Part shown: in pieces, positions 37,483 through 48,100 of the stretch
Numbering within the stretch: the stretch's first letter is position 1
Layout: each line of letters begins with the position of its first letter
Source: Coriobacteriales bacterium OH1046
GTDB lineage: Bacteria; Actinomycetota; Coriobacteriia; Coriobacteriales; Atopobiaceae
Length of the DNA stretch: 64,000 bases
Assembly (NCBI GenBank): GCA_004010535.1
Contig: RQYE01000003.1
Span: 62,001 to 126,000, forward strand
Reading direction: 5' to 3'
The notes under the pieces: generated by a model
Seen by the model: the letters and a program-made list of their open reading frames with translations, nothing else
Databases searched by the model: none
Told to the model about the DNA's origin: nothing
Translations under genes and position numbers: made by a program

Positions 37483-38661
37483 ATGGATGCGGTGGGCAGG
37501 ACAATCTACCTCGACTACGGTGCGGCGACGCCGCTCGATGCACGTGTGCGCACGGCGATGGAGCCCTATGGGAGCGAGCTGTTCTTCAATCCCTCGGCTG
37601 CCTATGATGAGGCGCGGAGGGTACGCGCGGATATCGAGCGTGCCCGCCAAACGATCGCCCACCTTATGGGGGCGCGTGCGGATAACCTCGTCTTCACGGC
37701 AGGTGCCACCGAGGCGAATAACCTCGCCTTCGCCGCGCTGTCGGATGATGCCCATGTGGTGAGCGATGCCATCGAGCACGAGAGCATCCTTGCCTGCGTC
37801 GAGCGCCACGCGCATGCGATCGTGGACGTGGCCGGTGATGGGCGCATCGATCCCGCTGACGTTGCAGAAGCCGTCACGCCTGCTACGGAACTCGTTTCGG
37901 TTGGCCTCGCCAATGGCGAGATCGGTACCGTCCAGCCCCTGCGTGCGCTTGCCCGCGTGGTTGCGCAAGAACGGGCGCGCAGGCTCTCGGCAGGGGAGGG
38001 GCGCCCCATCTGGCTCCACACCGATGCCTCCCAAGCGGCCACTGCGCTCTCCATCAACGTCTCATCGCTCGGCGTGGATCTGATGACCCTCTCGGCCGCC
38101 AAGATGTACGGGCCGAAGCAGGTCGGCCTGCTCTGGGCTGACGATGGCATCGTGCTCGCGCCGCTCATCGCAGGCGGTGGGCAAGAGCGGGGGTTGCGTT
38201 CGGGTACCGAGAACGTCGCGGGCATCATCGGGTTCGCCCATGCGTTCGAGCTGGCCAGTCAGCTGCGCGCATCGGAGATGAGGCGTCTCGAGGAACTGCG
38301 CCTCCGCTTGGTGCGCCCGCTCACGTCGGCCTTTCCCAACGCCGTCATCGCTGGGCCGAGAAACGTCCGCTTGCGTCTTCCCGGGCTCCTGCACCTATCG
38401 TTTCCCGGCGTGGAGGCGCGCCGCCTGGTGCTGCTGCTGGGCAACGAGGGCGTGCTCGTCGCCACGGGTAGCGCCTGTGCTGCAAGCAAGATGCGCATCT
38501 CCCACGTGCTTTCCGCCATCGGCATGGATGAGCAGACCGCTGCGGGATCCCTGCGTATGACGCTCGGCCGCCCGACCACGGCCGACGAGGTCGATGCGGC
38601 CGCCGGGACCATCATCCGTGTGGTCGCCGCCGAGTACGGGCGCTTGGGGATCCGGCCATGA
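37483..38661 (+). CDS. Cysteine desulfurase (NifS/IscS family)
   Basis: A 392-residue PLP enzyme that releases sulfur from cysteine onto its own cysteine. PLP and catalytic features: YLDYGAATPLD, FTAGATEANNLAF, the PLP lysine in LSAAKMYGPKQVGLLW (the usual histidine before the lysine is alanine), RSGTENVAGIIGFA, and the sulfur-accepting cysteine in VATGSACAASKMRISHVL. It overlaps mnmA by four bases (ATGA), so its persulfide probably feeds tRNA 2-thiouridine synthesis; in this phylum one desulfurase may also serve iron-sulfur assembly. No clear ribosome site precedes the ATG. Confidence 0.9.
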   Translation: MDAVGRTIYLDYGAATPLDARVRTAMEPYGSELFFNPSAAYDEARRVRADIERARQTIAHLMGARADNLVFTAGATEANNLAFAALSDDAHVVSDAIEHESILACVERHAHAIVDVAGDGRIDPADVAEAVTPATELVSVGLANGEIGTVQPLRALARVVAQERARRLSAGEGRPIWLHTDASQAATALSINVSSLGVDLMTLSAAKMYGPKQVGLLWADDGIVLAPLIAGGGQERGLRSGTENVAGIIGFAHAFELASQLRASEMRRLEELRLRLVRPLTSAFPNAVIAGPRNVRLRLPGLLHLSFPGVEARRLVLLLGNEGVLVATGSACAASKMRISHVLSAIGMDEQTAAGSLRMTLGRPTTADEVDAAAGTIIRVVAAEYGRLGIRP

Positions 38662-39767
38662 GCGGGCGCGTGTTCGTCGGGCTCTCGGGGGGCGTGGACT
38701 CCGCCCTGTGCGCTGCCCTCCTCGCCGAGCAGGGCTATGGGGTCACCTGCGTCTACATGCGCAACTGGTCGCGCGATCTGCCGGGCTTCACCTGCCCCTG
38801 GGCGGACGAGCTGGCAGATGCGGAACGCGTCGCCGTGTCGCTCGGCCTCGATCTTGCGGTCTGGGATTGCGAGCAGGCATATAAGGAGACGGTCGTAGAC
38901 TATCTGGTCGACGCCTATGCACGTGGCTTCACGCCCAACCCCGATGTGATGTGCAATCAGACCGTGAAGTTCGGCACCTTCGCCGAGCGGGCCTTCGCCG
39001 AGGGTGCCGACTTCATCGCAACAGGCCATTACGCCGCTGTCGAGCATACTGCAGCCGGTCCGGCAACGCTTCTGCGTGCGGCAGATGAGCGCAAGGATCA
39101 GACCTATTTCCTCTGGCGTGTTTCGGGGGCGGTCTTGAACCGCGTCCTCTTCCCGATAGGCTCCGTGCCCTCGAAAGCTGGTGTGCGCGAGATGTGCCGC
39201 GCGCGCGGGCTCCCGATCGCCGACAAGCCCGATTCCGACGGCATCTGCTTCATCGGTCCGGTGGGGCTGCGCACCTTCCTGCTCGATAGCCTCGAGCGGA
39301 AGGCGGGGGATATCGTGGAGTGGGAGACGGGACGCGTGCTCGGACACCACGACGGAGCGTTCCTCTTCACGGTGGGCCAGCGCAGGGGCCTTGATCTGGG
39401 CGGTGGCCCCGCGCGCTATGTGGTCGCCACGGATACCGGCAAGAACACGGTCTCTGTGACGGCCGATCCCAAGTGCCCCGGCCTCTGGACCGCAGAGGAT
39501 GTGCTCGAGGACGTCCACTGGATTGCAGGCTCCGCACCTGATGCAGGGGAATATCTCGTGCGCACCCGCCATACGGGGACATTGCGGCCCGCCCATGTGG
39601 AACCCCGTGCCGACGGCACGGTGCGCGTCTTCTGGCCCGAGGAGGTGCGTACCGTGGCACCCGGCCAATCGGCGGTCATCTACGATGGGCGCATCTGCTT
39701 GGGCGGCGGTATCATCGGCAGGCACGTTGTTCCGGCATGCCGCACATCACCGTTGAGAAAGTTCTGA
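38658..39767 (+). CDS. mnmA: tRNA-specific 2-thiouridylase MnmA
   Basis: A 369-residue MnmA, which thiolates U34 of tRNAs for Glu, Gln and Lys. The PP-loop FVGLSGGVDSALCAALL, the nucleophilic cysteine in NPDVMCNQTVKFG, the second catalytic cysteine in KPDSDGICFIG, and the C-terminal FTVGQRRGLDLGGGPARYVV region are intact. Translationally coupled to the cysteine desulfurase that would supply the sulfur. Confidence 0.95.
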   Translation: MSGRVFVGLSGGVDSALCAALLAEQGYGVTCVYMRNWSRDLPGFTCPWADELADAERVAVSLGLDLAVWDCEQAYKETVVDYLVDAYARGFTPNPDVMCNQTVKFGTFAERAFAEGADFIATGHYAAVEHTAAGPATLLRAADERKDQTYFLWRVSGAVLNRVLFPIGSVPSKAGVREMCRARGLPIADKPDSDGICFIGPVGLRTFLLDSLERKAGDIVEWETGRVLGHHDGAFLFTVGQRRGLDLGGGPARYVVATDTGKNTVSVTADPKCPGLWTAEDVLEDVHWIAGSAPDAGEYLVRTRHTGTLRPAHVEPRADGTVRVFWPEEVRTVAPGQSAVIYDGRICLGGGIIGRHVVPACRTSPLRKF

Positions 39768-39785
39768 GGTCACCGAGGTTCGAGC

Positions 39786-39814
39786 TTGCGCTTTGCGGTA
39801 AGTTCGCGTAAGAT
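39786..39814 (+). promoter_or_regulatory. Promoter of tRNA-Val
   Basis: TTGCGC (39786-39791) and TAAGAT (39809-39814) are 17 bases apart; transcription would begin some 30 bases before the tRNA. Confidence 0.5.
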
Positions 39815-39854
39815 AGCTAGCGCGCTGCGCAGCTCCGCGCGCAGCAACATGTCC

Positions 39855-39929
39855 GGGCGCTTAGCTCAGGGGGAGAGCGCTTCCCTGACACGGAAGAGGC
39901 CACAAGTTCAAATCTTGTAGCGCCCACCA
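39855..39929 (+). tRNA. tRNA-Val (GAC)
   Basis: A 75-nt tRNA. Acceptor GGGCGCT pairs with AGCGCCC, then A and CCA. Anticodon stem CTTCC/GGAAG with loop CTGACAC gives GAC. The T-arm is AAGTTCAAATCTT. Confidence 0.95.
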
Positions 39930-39937
39930 CAAAATAG

Positions 39938-39974
39938 CAGGTCAGAGGATTGGTCTTCTGGCCTGTTTCGTTTT
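39938..39974 (+). terminator. Terminator after tRNA-Val
   Basis: A 12-bp stem with two G-U pairs (CAGGTCAGAGGA / TCTTCTGGCCTG), loop TTGG, followed by TTTCGTTTT. The remaining ~195 bases before the ABC gene show nothing clear. Confidence 0.75.
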
Positions 39975-40170
39975 GTTGCAGGAGCCAGCACTGAATAGAG
40001 CTTCTCGAGTCGACCCTCCAGCTTGTACGATGCTCCTTCCCTCTGCCCATATTTTCCCGTACGTGGCCTCTGAGCTTCGGTGCGCACCGGGCTGGCAATC
40101 GGTGAGGGAGAGCGCGGCCGCAACAACTGCGTGCGTGCTAGCATGGGGAGTAACTTTGGAAGGAGCTTCC

Positions 40171-40818
40171 ATGACTATGCTGCTGGAGGCACGGAACCTG
40201 TGCTTCTCCTACCCCCGGAAATCGATTTGGAAAGATCTCGACCTGTCGCTCGGACGTGGCGAGATCGTGTTTCTGCGCGGGGTGAACGGCTCGGGCAAAT
40301 CGACCCTTCTGCGCTGCCTCGCAGGGCAGCTGAGGCCGCGCGAAGGCGAGATCCGCTTCCTGGGAACGCCCCTGTTCTCGCTCGCCCGCAAGGATCTCGC
40401 CGGCCTTTCCTTGGTGCCGGATGTGCCCGCGTTCTACGATGACCTCACCGGTCGCGAGCACTTCGAGCTGGTCTCGCGGGCCAACGGCGATGACGAGGCG
40501 GAGCGGCGCGCCCTCGCCCTTGCGGACGCGTTCCGTTTGTCGGGCGCATTGGATGCGCTCCCCTCGGCGCTCTCGCGGGGGATGCGCTACAAGCTGGCGT
40601 TGTCGCTTGCGCTCGCCATGCGTCCGCAGGTGCTGCTCCTCGACGAACCCTTCGCGCCTATCGATGCCGACGCAGCTCGGGCGCTCGGCGAGGAGCTGGG
40701 TAAACTCTCCGCCGAGGGCTCCGCAGTGCTGCTCAGCATCCATGGGAGCGTGCCGACGTGCGTTCCTACCCGTACCGTCCTCTTGGGTGAAGGCGGCCTG
40801 CACGAGGAGGTTGCGTGA
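40171..40818 (+). CDS. ABC transporter ATPase of an exporter-like pair
   Basis: A 215-residue ATPase with Walker A VNGSGKSTLLRCLAG, a variant signature ALSRGMRYKLALSLALAM and Walker B VLLLDEPFAPIDADAA. The RG version of the signature is common in BcrA/CcmA-like single-substrate exporters. A GGAAGGAG site precedes ATG 40171. The following gene encodes its membrane partner. Substrate unknown; the small size fits a heteromeric exporter rather than a solute importer, and no binding protein is nearby. Confidence 0.85.
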   Translation: MTMLLEARNLCFSYPRKSIWKDLDLSLGRGEIVFLRGVNGSGKSTLLRCLAGQLRPREGEIRFLGTPLFSLARKDLAGLSLVPDVPAFYDDLTGREHFELVSRANGDDEAERRALALADAFRLSGALDALPSALSRGMRYKLALSLALAMRPQVLLLDEPFAPIDADAARALGEELGKLSAEGSAVLLSIHGSVPTCVPTRTVLLGEGGLHEEVA

Positions 40819-42293
40819 TGGATGGGCGCGTCATGGCGGCGCTCCGCATACGGGCACGGCATCTGCGCCGGGATCTCGACTGGCTGCTGTGGGTGGTCGG
40901 CACGAGCACCGATGACGCGAGGAGCTTCCTGGGAGCCTGGTATCTGGCCTATGTAGTGGCGGTCGGCGTGGCATGGGCGGTGCTCTCGTGGGCCGCGCTT
41001 GAGCATTTCGCTGCGGGATTGCTGGCATCTTTACCTGCAGTACTCACGCTCATGCCGCTCGGACTCGCGCTGGGAGCATGGTGTGCGGCGGCGCTCGTCC
41101 GCGCGCTGCAGGCGCTGCGGAGATCGCCCTTCCGCCTGCTGGCGTCAGACATCTCGTGGCTGTCGGGGAGCAGATCGGCGCTTGCGGCCATGATGGTCTC
41201 GGATGTCGTTTCGAGGTGCGCGGGCGCCTGCGCGCTCGGGGTGTTGGCGGGACTCCTTGCCACGAGCGGCATGGTATTCGAGTTGCGCACGTGGGCGACG
41301 GCGCTCTCCGCTCTCGCGGGCCTCTGCACGGCGCTCCTTCCCTGCGTGATCGCCGAGGCCAGGCTCGTGCGCGAGAAGGCGGATGCATCCCCAGCGGGTG
41401 CCCTGCTGCTGGCGGTTGTCGCTGCGTGCGCGCTGGCCGCATCGGCGGTGCTGCTGCGAGTGCCCGCCGTGCCGGAGGCGGTGCTCTTCTCCTTGGCACT
41501 CTCGCTGGTCGCATCCTTCGTCATCCTCGGGCGGAATGTCTGCATGCCCGCTCTTGCGTGCGAGGCGGTCTTGGGCACGGAGCCGTCGACGATGCGCTGG
41601 CTGCGTCTCACGAATCGCGCGCTGCATCGCGAGCTTGTCCGGAGCTCCCGCCTCGAGCGGAGGGGCATCCTCTTCAAACTGCCGTTGGGAGGTTGCGGCT
41701 GGAGGGCGCTTGTGTCGCGTGCCGTCCTCGTCCACCTGCGGCGGTTCGAGGGTTTGGCAGATATCCTGCTCTTCGCCGGCGTTTACGTGCCCCTGCTCGG
41801 CGCGCTGTGCTTGGGAGCGTTGGGCAGGGAGCTGCTGGTGCCCGGTGCCGCCCTGCTGCTCAGGAATTACCACAGCGCACGGGAGCTCGTCCGCGTTTTC
41901 GATGCGGACGAGGACAACCGTCTCATCCGACCGTTCCTGCCCTTCGGGACGCTTCGGCTCCTCGTGGCGGACTCCCTGCCCGCGCTGCTTCTTTCGATGC
42001 TGGTGTCGTGTCTCATGTGCGTTGCGGTGTTGGGACGCGGGGGCCTCGCTCCGCAGGCATGCGTCATCTGCGCACTGATCGACGTCGCTGCGGTCGTATG
42101 CGGCGGGATCTCCCGCGTCGTGCTGCCCGGGGTGTACCGGCGCATGAGCTTCGAGCTCACGCTCTTTGCCGTGGTTGCCGCGACCTGCCTCGTCTCCCTT
42201 ACGGGGGAGTGGCTGGCCGTTGCCGCAGTGCTTGCAGCCTTCGTGCTGATCGGCGGCGCGGCGGTCTTCTTGGGACACGACGTGCCTCTGTGA
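40818..42293 (+). CDS. Polytopic membrane protein, ABC permease partner
   Basis: A 491-residue protein with about ten or more hydrophobic segments and a basic N-terminus (RIRARHLRRDLDWLL). A central cytoplasmic loop (WLRLTNRALHRELVRSSRLERRGILFKLP) separates two membrane halves. Its start overlaps the ATPase stop (TGATG), so it is almost certainly the membrane component of that transporter. I recognise no specific family. A GTG three bases upstream is an alternative start. Confidence 0.75.
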   Translation: MDGRVMAALRIRARHLRRDLDWLLWVVGTSTDDARSFLGAWYLAYVVAVGVAWAVLSWAALEHFAAGLLASLPAVLTLMPLGLALGAWCAAALVRALQALRRSPFRLLASDISWLSGSRSALAAMMVSDVVSRCAGACALGVLAGLLATSGMVFELRTWATALSALAGLCTALLPCVIAEARLVREKADASPAGALLLAVVAACALAASAVLLRVPAVPEAVLFSLALSLVASFVILGRNVCMPALACEAVLGTEPSTMRWLRLTNRALHRELVRSSRLERRGILFKLPLGGCGWRALVSRAVLVHLRRFEGLADILLFAGVYVPLLGALCLGALGRELLVPGAALLLRNYHSARELVRVFDADEDNRLIRPFLPFGTLRLLVADSLPALLLSMLVSCLMCVAVLGRGGLAPQACVICALIDVAAVVCGGISRVVLPGVYRRMSFELTLFAVVAATCLVSLTGEWLAVAAVLAAFVLIGGAAVFLGHDVPL

Positions 42294-42403
42294 GGATGGG
42301 CCCGCGCGGCTCCGCCCCTCGGGTTGGATGCCGGCGGTCGGGGATAAGGATGTCTCCGCCTAGGAGCTTCCCGACATGGGAGCACGGTGATGCGCCGCTC
42401 TGC

Positions 42404-43276
42404 TCACCGCTGCTGCATGCGGCCCTCGCCGACGATCTCATCCATCCAGCGCAGGCATTTCCGATAGACCTCGGGTCCGGCGGGATTGGAGGTGTCGCGG
42501 TCGAAATCGTGGTCGAGACCGTAGACGGTGACGATATGCGCCTTGAGGCGCCGCGCAAGGCTCTTCGATACTGCGTAGGGGACGTCGTTGTCTCCCGTGG
42601 AGGCGGCGTAGAAGACGGGCGGCATGGCGGCGATCTGCCCGTTGCTAAGCGAGAAGCGCTCGATGTCGCCCGCGCCGACCCCGAGCATTTTGAGCCAGGA
42701 ACCCGTCTGCCTGGCATGGACGTACAGGGCGTATCGGGTGGCCTGCGGCCCGCATGTGGGCGGGGAGTCCGAGATCAGCCCCCGGACGGTCGATGCGCCT
42801 ACCGGGGGGAAGGATCGGTAGTATGCTGAGGGCGTTTCGAGAAAACCATCGGCGAGGCTGCCGTAGCCGTACAAATCGATCACGCCGGAGGGTTCGAACG
42901 CATCGGGCGCCTGCGCGAGCCGCCCCGCCAAGGTGAGGGCGAGATAGGCGCCGGCAGATCTTCCGAACAGGAACGCCGCGTTGGTGCCGAGCCCGGGCAT
43001 CAGGGTGCTCGCGAACCACTCCCAGAGCGCATCGAGGTACTGGTGGATCCGGGGCAGCGCCGTCTCGGGTGCAAGCGGGTAATCGGCGCATGCAAGCGTG
43101 TAGCCCGCATCCGTCAGCAGCTCACGGTACATCGGGGGAAGGTCATCCCGCATGCCGTAGAGGAGCCCTCCGCCATGAAGATACAGAATGCAGGTGCCGC
43201 GCGACGTGTCGGGACGGGGGCCGAACACGCTGATCCCGCAGCCCATCCGATCCCATTCGAACAGTTCCTCAATCAT
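42404..43276 (-). CDS. Alpha/beta-hydrolase, HSL/carboxylesterase type
   Basis: A 290-residue hydrolase with the oxyanion-hole motif LYLHGGGLLYG, nucleophile elbow FLFGRSAGAYLAL, acid region FYAASTGDNDVPYA and histidine YGLDHDFD, the arrangement of the hormone-sensitive-lipase group. No signal peptide is seen. It lies 20 bases after the PucR-type regulator on the same strand and is probably cotranscribed. Its link to the ureido-acid cluster is positional; it could hydrolyse an ester or amide precursor, but no substrate can be read from sequence. The ribosome site is weak. Confidence 0.8.
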   Translation of the reverse strand: MIEELFEWDRMGCGISVFGPRPDTSRGTCILYLHGGGLLYGMRDDLPPMYRELLTDAGYTLACADYPLAPETALPRIHQYLDALWEWFASTLMPGLGTNAAFLFGRSAGAYLALTLAGRLAQAPDAFEPSGVIDLYGYGSLADGFLETPSAYYRSFPPVGASTVRGLISDSPPTCGPQATRYALYVHARQTGSWLKMLGVGAGDIERFSLSNGQIAAMPPVFYAASTGDNDVPYAVSKSLARRLKAHIVTVYGLDHDFDRDTSNPAGPEVYRKCLRWMDEIVGEGRMQQR

Positions 43277-43296
43277 GATCAGTCCCCGTGCCCCTC

Positions 43297-44931
43297 TCAG
43301 CAGGATTCGAGCAGGTACGCGAGTTTGCCGGCCATCAGGATCTGCGCCATATCGTTCGAGTCATGGACATCGATCCCGTATCGCTCCCTGATACGGTTGA
43401 CGCGGTAATGGATCGTTTTGGGATGGACATACAAGCGCCGTGCCGTCTCGTTGAAGTCGCCGTTGCATTCGCAGAGCAGTGCGAGTGTTTTGAACCCCTC
43501 GGGATTGTCGCGCTCGAGTTGCTGGAGGCGGGGATCGACGTAGGTGGCGAGATACGAGAGATCCCCCGCCTCGATCAGGAATTTGAATATCCCCAGCTCA
43601 CCATAGCTGATGCAGCGATTCGCAAGATGATCGGCATCGAAGAGCCTGTTGATTCCCATTACCTGGCCGTAGATCTTCTCGATCGAATAGCGATCCGTGC
43701 TATCGGACAGCGCGATGAGGTACGTGAAGGGCGCGAGCGCCGGATCCGCCTGCATATCCGAGAGGACGCCCGTCACGGCAGCGCGGTCGAAGCCGACGGA
43801 TCTCGAGGTGTGGTTCCGCAGGAAGGCTATCCGGTCCCCGCTCTCGGAGAACACGGCGTTCTTGTAGAGCTGCTTGATCCTTCGGCTGAATGTCGAGAAG
43901 AGGTCGTGGGTCTGATTGGAACGGCTCGAATCGGTGATCGCCACGCGCAGCAGCATCACCTGGTAGTGCCTGTGCGCATCGATTGACAGCTTCCTGACCG
44001 CATCATCGATCTCATCGTGCGAGGAGTAGCGATTCTGCAGGAGATCGTGCACGACCATGTTATTCCTGCTGAAGAGCTCTTGATCGATGGCCTCCTGCTT
44101 GAGGAGCTCCATCAGCATGAGGCTCGCATAATTCTCTATGACCATCCGGTCGATCTCGGAGACCTCGGCGGGCGGTTTATGGACGATCACATATGACGGT
44201 GCCCCCGATTGCAATGTCACGAGCAGTGCTATGGCATCCTCCTCGTCTCCGCTCTCGTGCATGATTCGCGCATTGAAATAATGGAAGCCCTGATAGTGGG
44301 GGTAGTAGAATTCCTCGAAGCGGATCGACTCGAAACGATTCCGCTTCGGATCGGTGCTGATGCGCACGTTGCCCGTGCGATCGAAGTACGTGATGTCGTA
44401 TCCCGTTTGCGCCTTCAGGCGGACCGTGATCTCATGGATGCTCGGCTGTTCGACAGCGAGTTTGATCGTCTTCCGATGGATATCGTAGAAGGTGTTGAGA
44501 AGGGAGAAGTTCGCATCGATCACGGTGCCCATGACGTCCATGAGCACCGCCTCATAGGTGATGGACGAGTCCATTTGGATGACGGCGATGCCGGCGCGGT
44601 CGCAGATGGCGAGGTACGTATCGATCGCGTCCGACACCAACCTGCCGGGTTTGTAGATGATGCCCGCGATATCGATTTCCTGGAGCTTCTGGAAGAATCC
44701 CCTGCGGTCATCCTCCCCGAGAGGCTCCAAGGCGAAGAAGCTCGTGATGAGCACGAGGCCGGGTTTGGCCCATTTCTCGACGTCGGGGCCCTCGATGATC
44801 ATGGCATTGGTCACCCCGTGATCGAGTCCCGAGATCCCCGCGATCACGTTCGATCCCTTCAGCGAGGGCAGGCGCATGATCTCGCGCATCGTGAGCGGCT
44901 GGATATGCCTTCCGGCGTTCTTCTTGACCAT
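43297..44931 (-). CDS. PucR-family transcriptional regulator
   Basis: A 544-residue regulator. The N-terminal PucR domain (PF07905 type) begins MREIMRLPSLKGSNVIAGISGLDHGVTNAMIIEGPD; a central region (~140-330) looks like a ligand-sensing domain; the C-terminus has the PucR helix-turn-helix LLCECNGDFNETARRLYVHPKTIHYRVNRIRERYGID. In Bacillus, PucR controls purine and allantoin catabolism. It is divergent from the FdrA-YlbE gene cluster, so it is the obvious candidate regulator of oxalurate metabolism. A GAGGGG site precedes the ATG. Confidence 0.9.
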   Translation of the reverse strand: MVKKNAGRHIQPLTMREIMRLPSLKGSNVIAGISGLDHGVTNAMIIEGPDVEKWAKPGLVLITSFFALEPLGEDDRRGFFQKLQEIDIAGIIYKPGRLVSDAIDTYLAICDRAGIAVIQMDSSITYEAVLMDVMGTVIDANFSLLNTFYDIHRKTIKLAVEQPSIHEITVRLKAQTGYDITYFDRTGNVRISTDPKRNRFESIRFEEFYYPHYQGFHYFNARIMHESGDEEDAIALLVTLQSGAPSYVIVHKPPAEVSEIDRMVIENYASLMLMELLKQEAIDQELFSRNNMVVHDLLQNRYSSHDEIDDAVRKLSIDAHRHYQVMLLRVAITDSSRSNQTHDLFSTFSRRIKQLYKNAVFSESGDRIAFLRNHTSRSVGFDRAAVTGVLSDMQADPALAPFTYLIALSDSTDRYSIEKIYGQVMGINRLFDADHLANRCISYGELGIFKFLIEAGDLSYLATYVDPRLQQLERDNPEGFKTLALLCECNGDFNETARRLYVHPKTIHYRVNRIRERYGIDVHDSNDMAQILMAGKLAYLLESC

Positions 44932-45167
44932 GTCATCCCCTCATCTTCCGCCATGCAATGGTACGGAGCGGTTGGAAATCCATTTCCGCGATGGATAAAA
45001 AAACACAGTATCTGCTTCCCTCCAATCTAACGACAAAATGCGCCGCCGGCAAGAGAATTGAATTGTTTCAAGCCGATGCTGGGGGATCCGGTCGGCGTTG
45101 GGGCCGTGGCATGCAGCGGCCGCAGGTCCTTTCCGGCAGCCATGCGACAGAGAGAAAGGCGGATTGA
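44932..45167. promoter_or_regulatory. Divergent control region of pucR-type gene and fdrA cluster
   Basis: A 236-nt region between the divergent starts. It contains an inverted repeat GGAAAT-CC-ATTTCC (44974-44987), overlapping ATCCAT/ATGGAT, and an A-rich run at 44996-45003. A TTGAA/TTCAA pair lies near 45056-45072. These are candidate PucR-type regulator sites. No strong -10/-35 pair could be fixed. Confidence 0.45.
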
Positions 45168-48100
45168 ATGCTCAGAACGGTTATCAAGAAGAACAGCTAT
45201 CAGGACTCGATCAACCTCATGCTGCTCACCAACGAGGTCAACGCCCTTGCCGGCGTCAACAAGAGCCAGATCATGATGGGCACCGATGCGAACAAGGATA
45301 TCTTCCGCAACTCGGGCCTCCTCACCGCAGAGGCGGAAGCTGCAGACCCGTCCGACATGGTCCTCGTCGTCGATACCGACGATGAGGAGATCATCGGCAA
45401 GGTTCTCGGGATCGCCGAGAAATTCCTCTCCGACCTCTCGACGAAGAAGGAGGCCTCGGGTATCCAGGAGGCGACCACGTGGGAGGAAGCCTATGCCATG
45501 CTCCCCGATGCTGACCTCGCCCTCTTCTCCACGCCCGGCGAGTATACCGCGCCCGAGATCGAGAAAGCCCTGAACCACGGCCTGCATGTGTTCTCGTTCT
45601 CCGACAACGTCTCGCTCGAGGATGAGGTCCGCCTGAAGAAGCTCGCACATGAGAAGGGCCTCATGCTCATGGGTCCCGATTGCGGCACCGGCGTCATCTC
45701 CTCCATCCCCGTCGCCTTCACCAACGTCTCCAAGCCCGGCAATATCGGCATCGTCGGAGCCTCCGGTACGGGTATCCAGGAGGTCGCCGCCATCATCGAT
45801 CGTCTCGGCGGGGGCCTGATCCATGCCATCGGCACCGGTGGCCGCGATCTCAACGAGGCGGTCGGCGCCATCACCGTCAAGGATGCCATCATCGGCCTCG
45901 AGAACCATGAGCCCACCGATGTCATCTGCGTCATCTCCAAACCGCCCGCGCCCGCCGTGCGCGACGAGGTCGTCGATCTGCTCGAGAAGTGCACCAAGCC
46001 CGTCGTCGCCATCTTCCTGGGCGAGAAGCCCGAGGCGCATCAGGGCAAGGTCTACCTGGCCCATACCCTCGAGGAGACGGCGAAGATCGCGGTCGATCTC
46101 GCCAAGGGCAGCGAGGTCAAGAAGAACTATCTCGAGCCGCTTGATTTTTCCTGCGAGAACCCGCTCGGCGACGACAAGACCGTCATCGGCCTGTACTCGG
46201 GCGGCACGCTCGCCAACGAGGCCGGCATGCTCATCTCCGAGGCGCTCGATCTGGGCGGCGTGGTCAAGGAGGAGGGCTTCATCCTCCACTCGCAAGGCTA
46301 CGATGTGATCGACCTCGGCGATGACATCTACACCCAGGGCAAGCCGCATCCCATGATCGATCCCGAGGTGCGCATCGACTACATCAAGAAGTACGGCGCC
46401 ATGGGGTCCACCGGCGTGATCCTCTTCGACTGCATGCTGGGCTACGGCTGCCATCCCGATATGGCCGCCGCGCTCGCCCCCGTTATCAAAGAGCAGCTCG
46501 AGCATGCCAAGGCTACCGGTCGCGAGCTCTATTTCGTGGGCTCCGTAACAGGCACCGAGAACGATCCGCAGGACTATCGCAAATCCTTTGCAACCCTGCG
46601 CGAGGCCGGCGCCATCATGGAGACCTCCAACGCCCGCGCCATCCGCCTTGCCCTCGAGATCAAGGGCATCCACTTCACCGAGGAGGACCGCGAGGTCGTT
46701 CCCTACAAGATCAAGGACCCGAGCCCCCTGCCCCAGCCTTCCGAGCAGGTCATGGAGCTTCTCAACACCACGCCGCGTATCATCAATGTGGGCGTTGAGA
46801 GCTTCAACGATTCCCTTAGGGCGTATGGTGCGCAGTCGGTCCAGTTCTCTTGGAGACCCCTCGCCGGGGGCAACAAGCGCATGATCCACCTGCTCAACGA
46901 ACTCGAGAAGATCGAGGGCATCGATGAGGCCAACGAGCGCATCTGCGATCGCTTCAAGGAGTCGCAGCCCTTCCTCGTGGATATCGTCCCCGCCAAGACC
47001 GTCATCCCCGAGCTCGCCCGCGAGCAGAAGACCCTGCTCCATGCCGGTCCTCCCATCGTCTGGGAGAACATGATGGGCCCGATGAGGGGTTCCTGCATCG
47101 GCGCGGCGCTCTTCGAGGGCTGGGCGGAGACCGAGGAGGAGGCGCTCGCGCTTCTCGAGGCCGGCGAGGTGGAGTTCATCCCCTGCCACCACTGCCATGC
47201 CGTAGGCCCCATGGGGGGCATCACCTCCGCCAACATGGCCGTCCTCGTGGTGCACAACATGGCCGATGACACCGTCGCCTACTGCACCATGAACGAGGGT
47301 ATCGGCAAGGTCCTGCGCTTCGGGGCCTACAGCCAGGAGGTCGTCGACCGCCTGCACTGGATGGCCGATGAGCTCGGACCCGTGCTGGCAAAGGCCCTCA
47401 AGCTGAAAGAGGGCGGTATCAACCTCAGCGTCCTCATGGCCCGCGCCATCACCCAGGGCGACGAGTTCCACCAGCGCAACATGGCCGCTTCGCTCAACTT
47501 CCTCAAGGAGGTGGCGCCGCTCATCATCCAGACCGATGCCGATGATGCCGCCAAGCAGCGCGTCATCCAGTTCCTTGCCGACACTGACCAATTCTTCCTG
47601 AACGTCATGATGGCCACCGGCAAGGCGATCGTGGACTATGCCCGTAAGGACAAGGAGGGATGCATCGTCTCCACGATGACCCGCAACGGCTACGACTTCG
47701 GCATCCGCATCGCCGCCCTCGGCGACGAGTGGTTCACCGCGCCGGTCAACACCCCCATCGGCCTCTATTTCACCGGCTTCACCGCCGAGGATGGCTGCCC
47801 GGATAACGGCGATTCCGCTATCTGCGAGACGGTGGGCGTGGGCGGCATGGCGATGGTCGCCGCTCCCGGCGTCACGCGCTTCGTCGGGGCGGGCGGCTTC
47901 GAGGATGCGCTCAACATCTCCAACGAGATGGAGAGGATCTGCGTCACCCATAACCCCAACTGGTCGATTCCCACATGGGATTTCAAGGGCACCTGTCTCG
48001 GCATCGATATCCGCAAGGTCGTCGCCACGGGCATCACCCCGATCATCAACACCGGCATCGCCCACCGCGAGGCGGGCATCGGCCAGGTCGGTGCCGGTAC

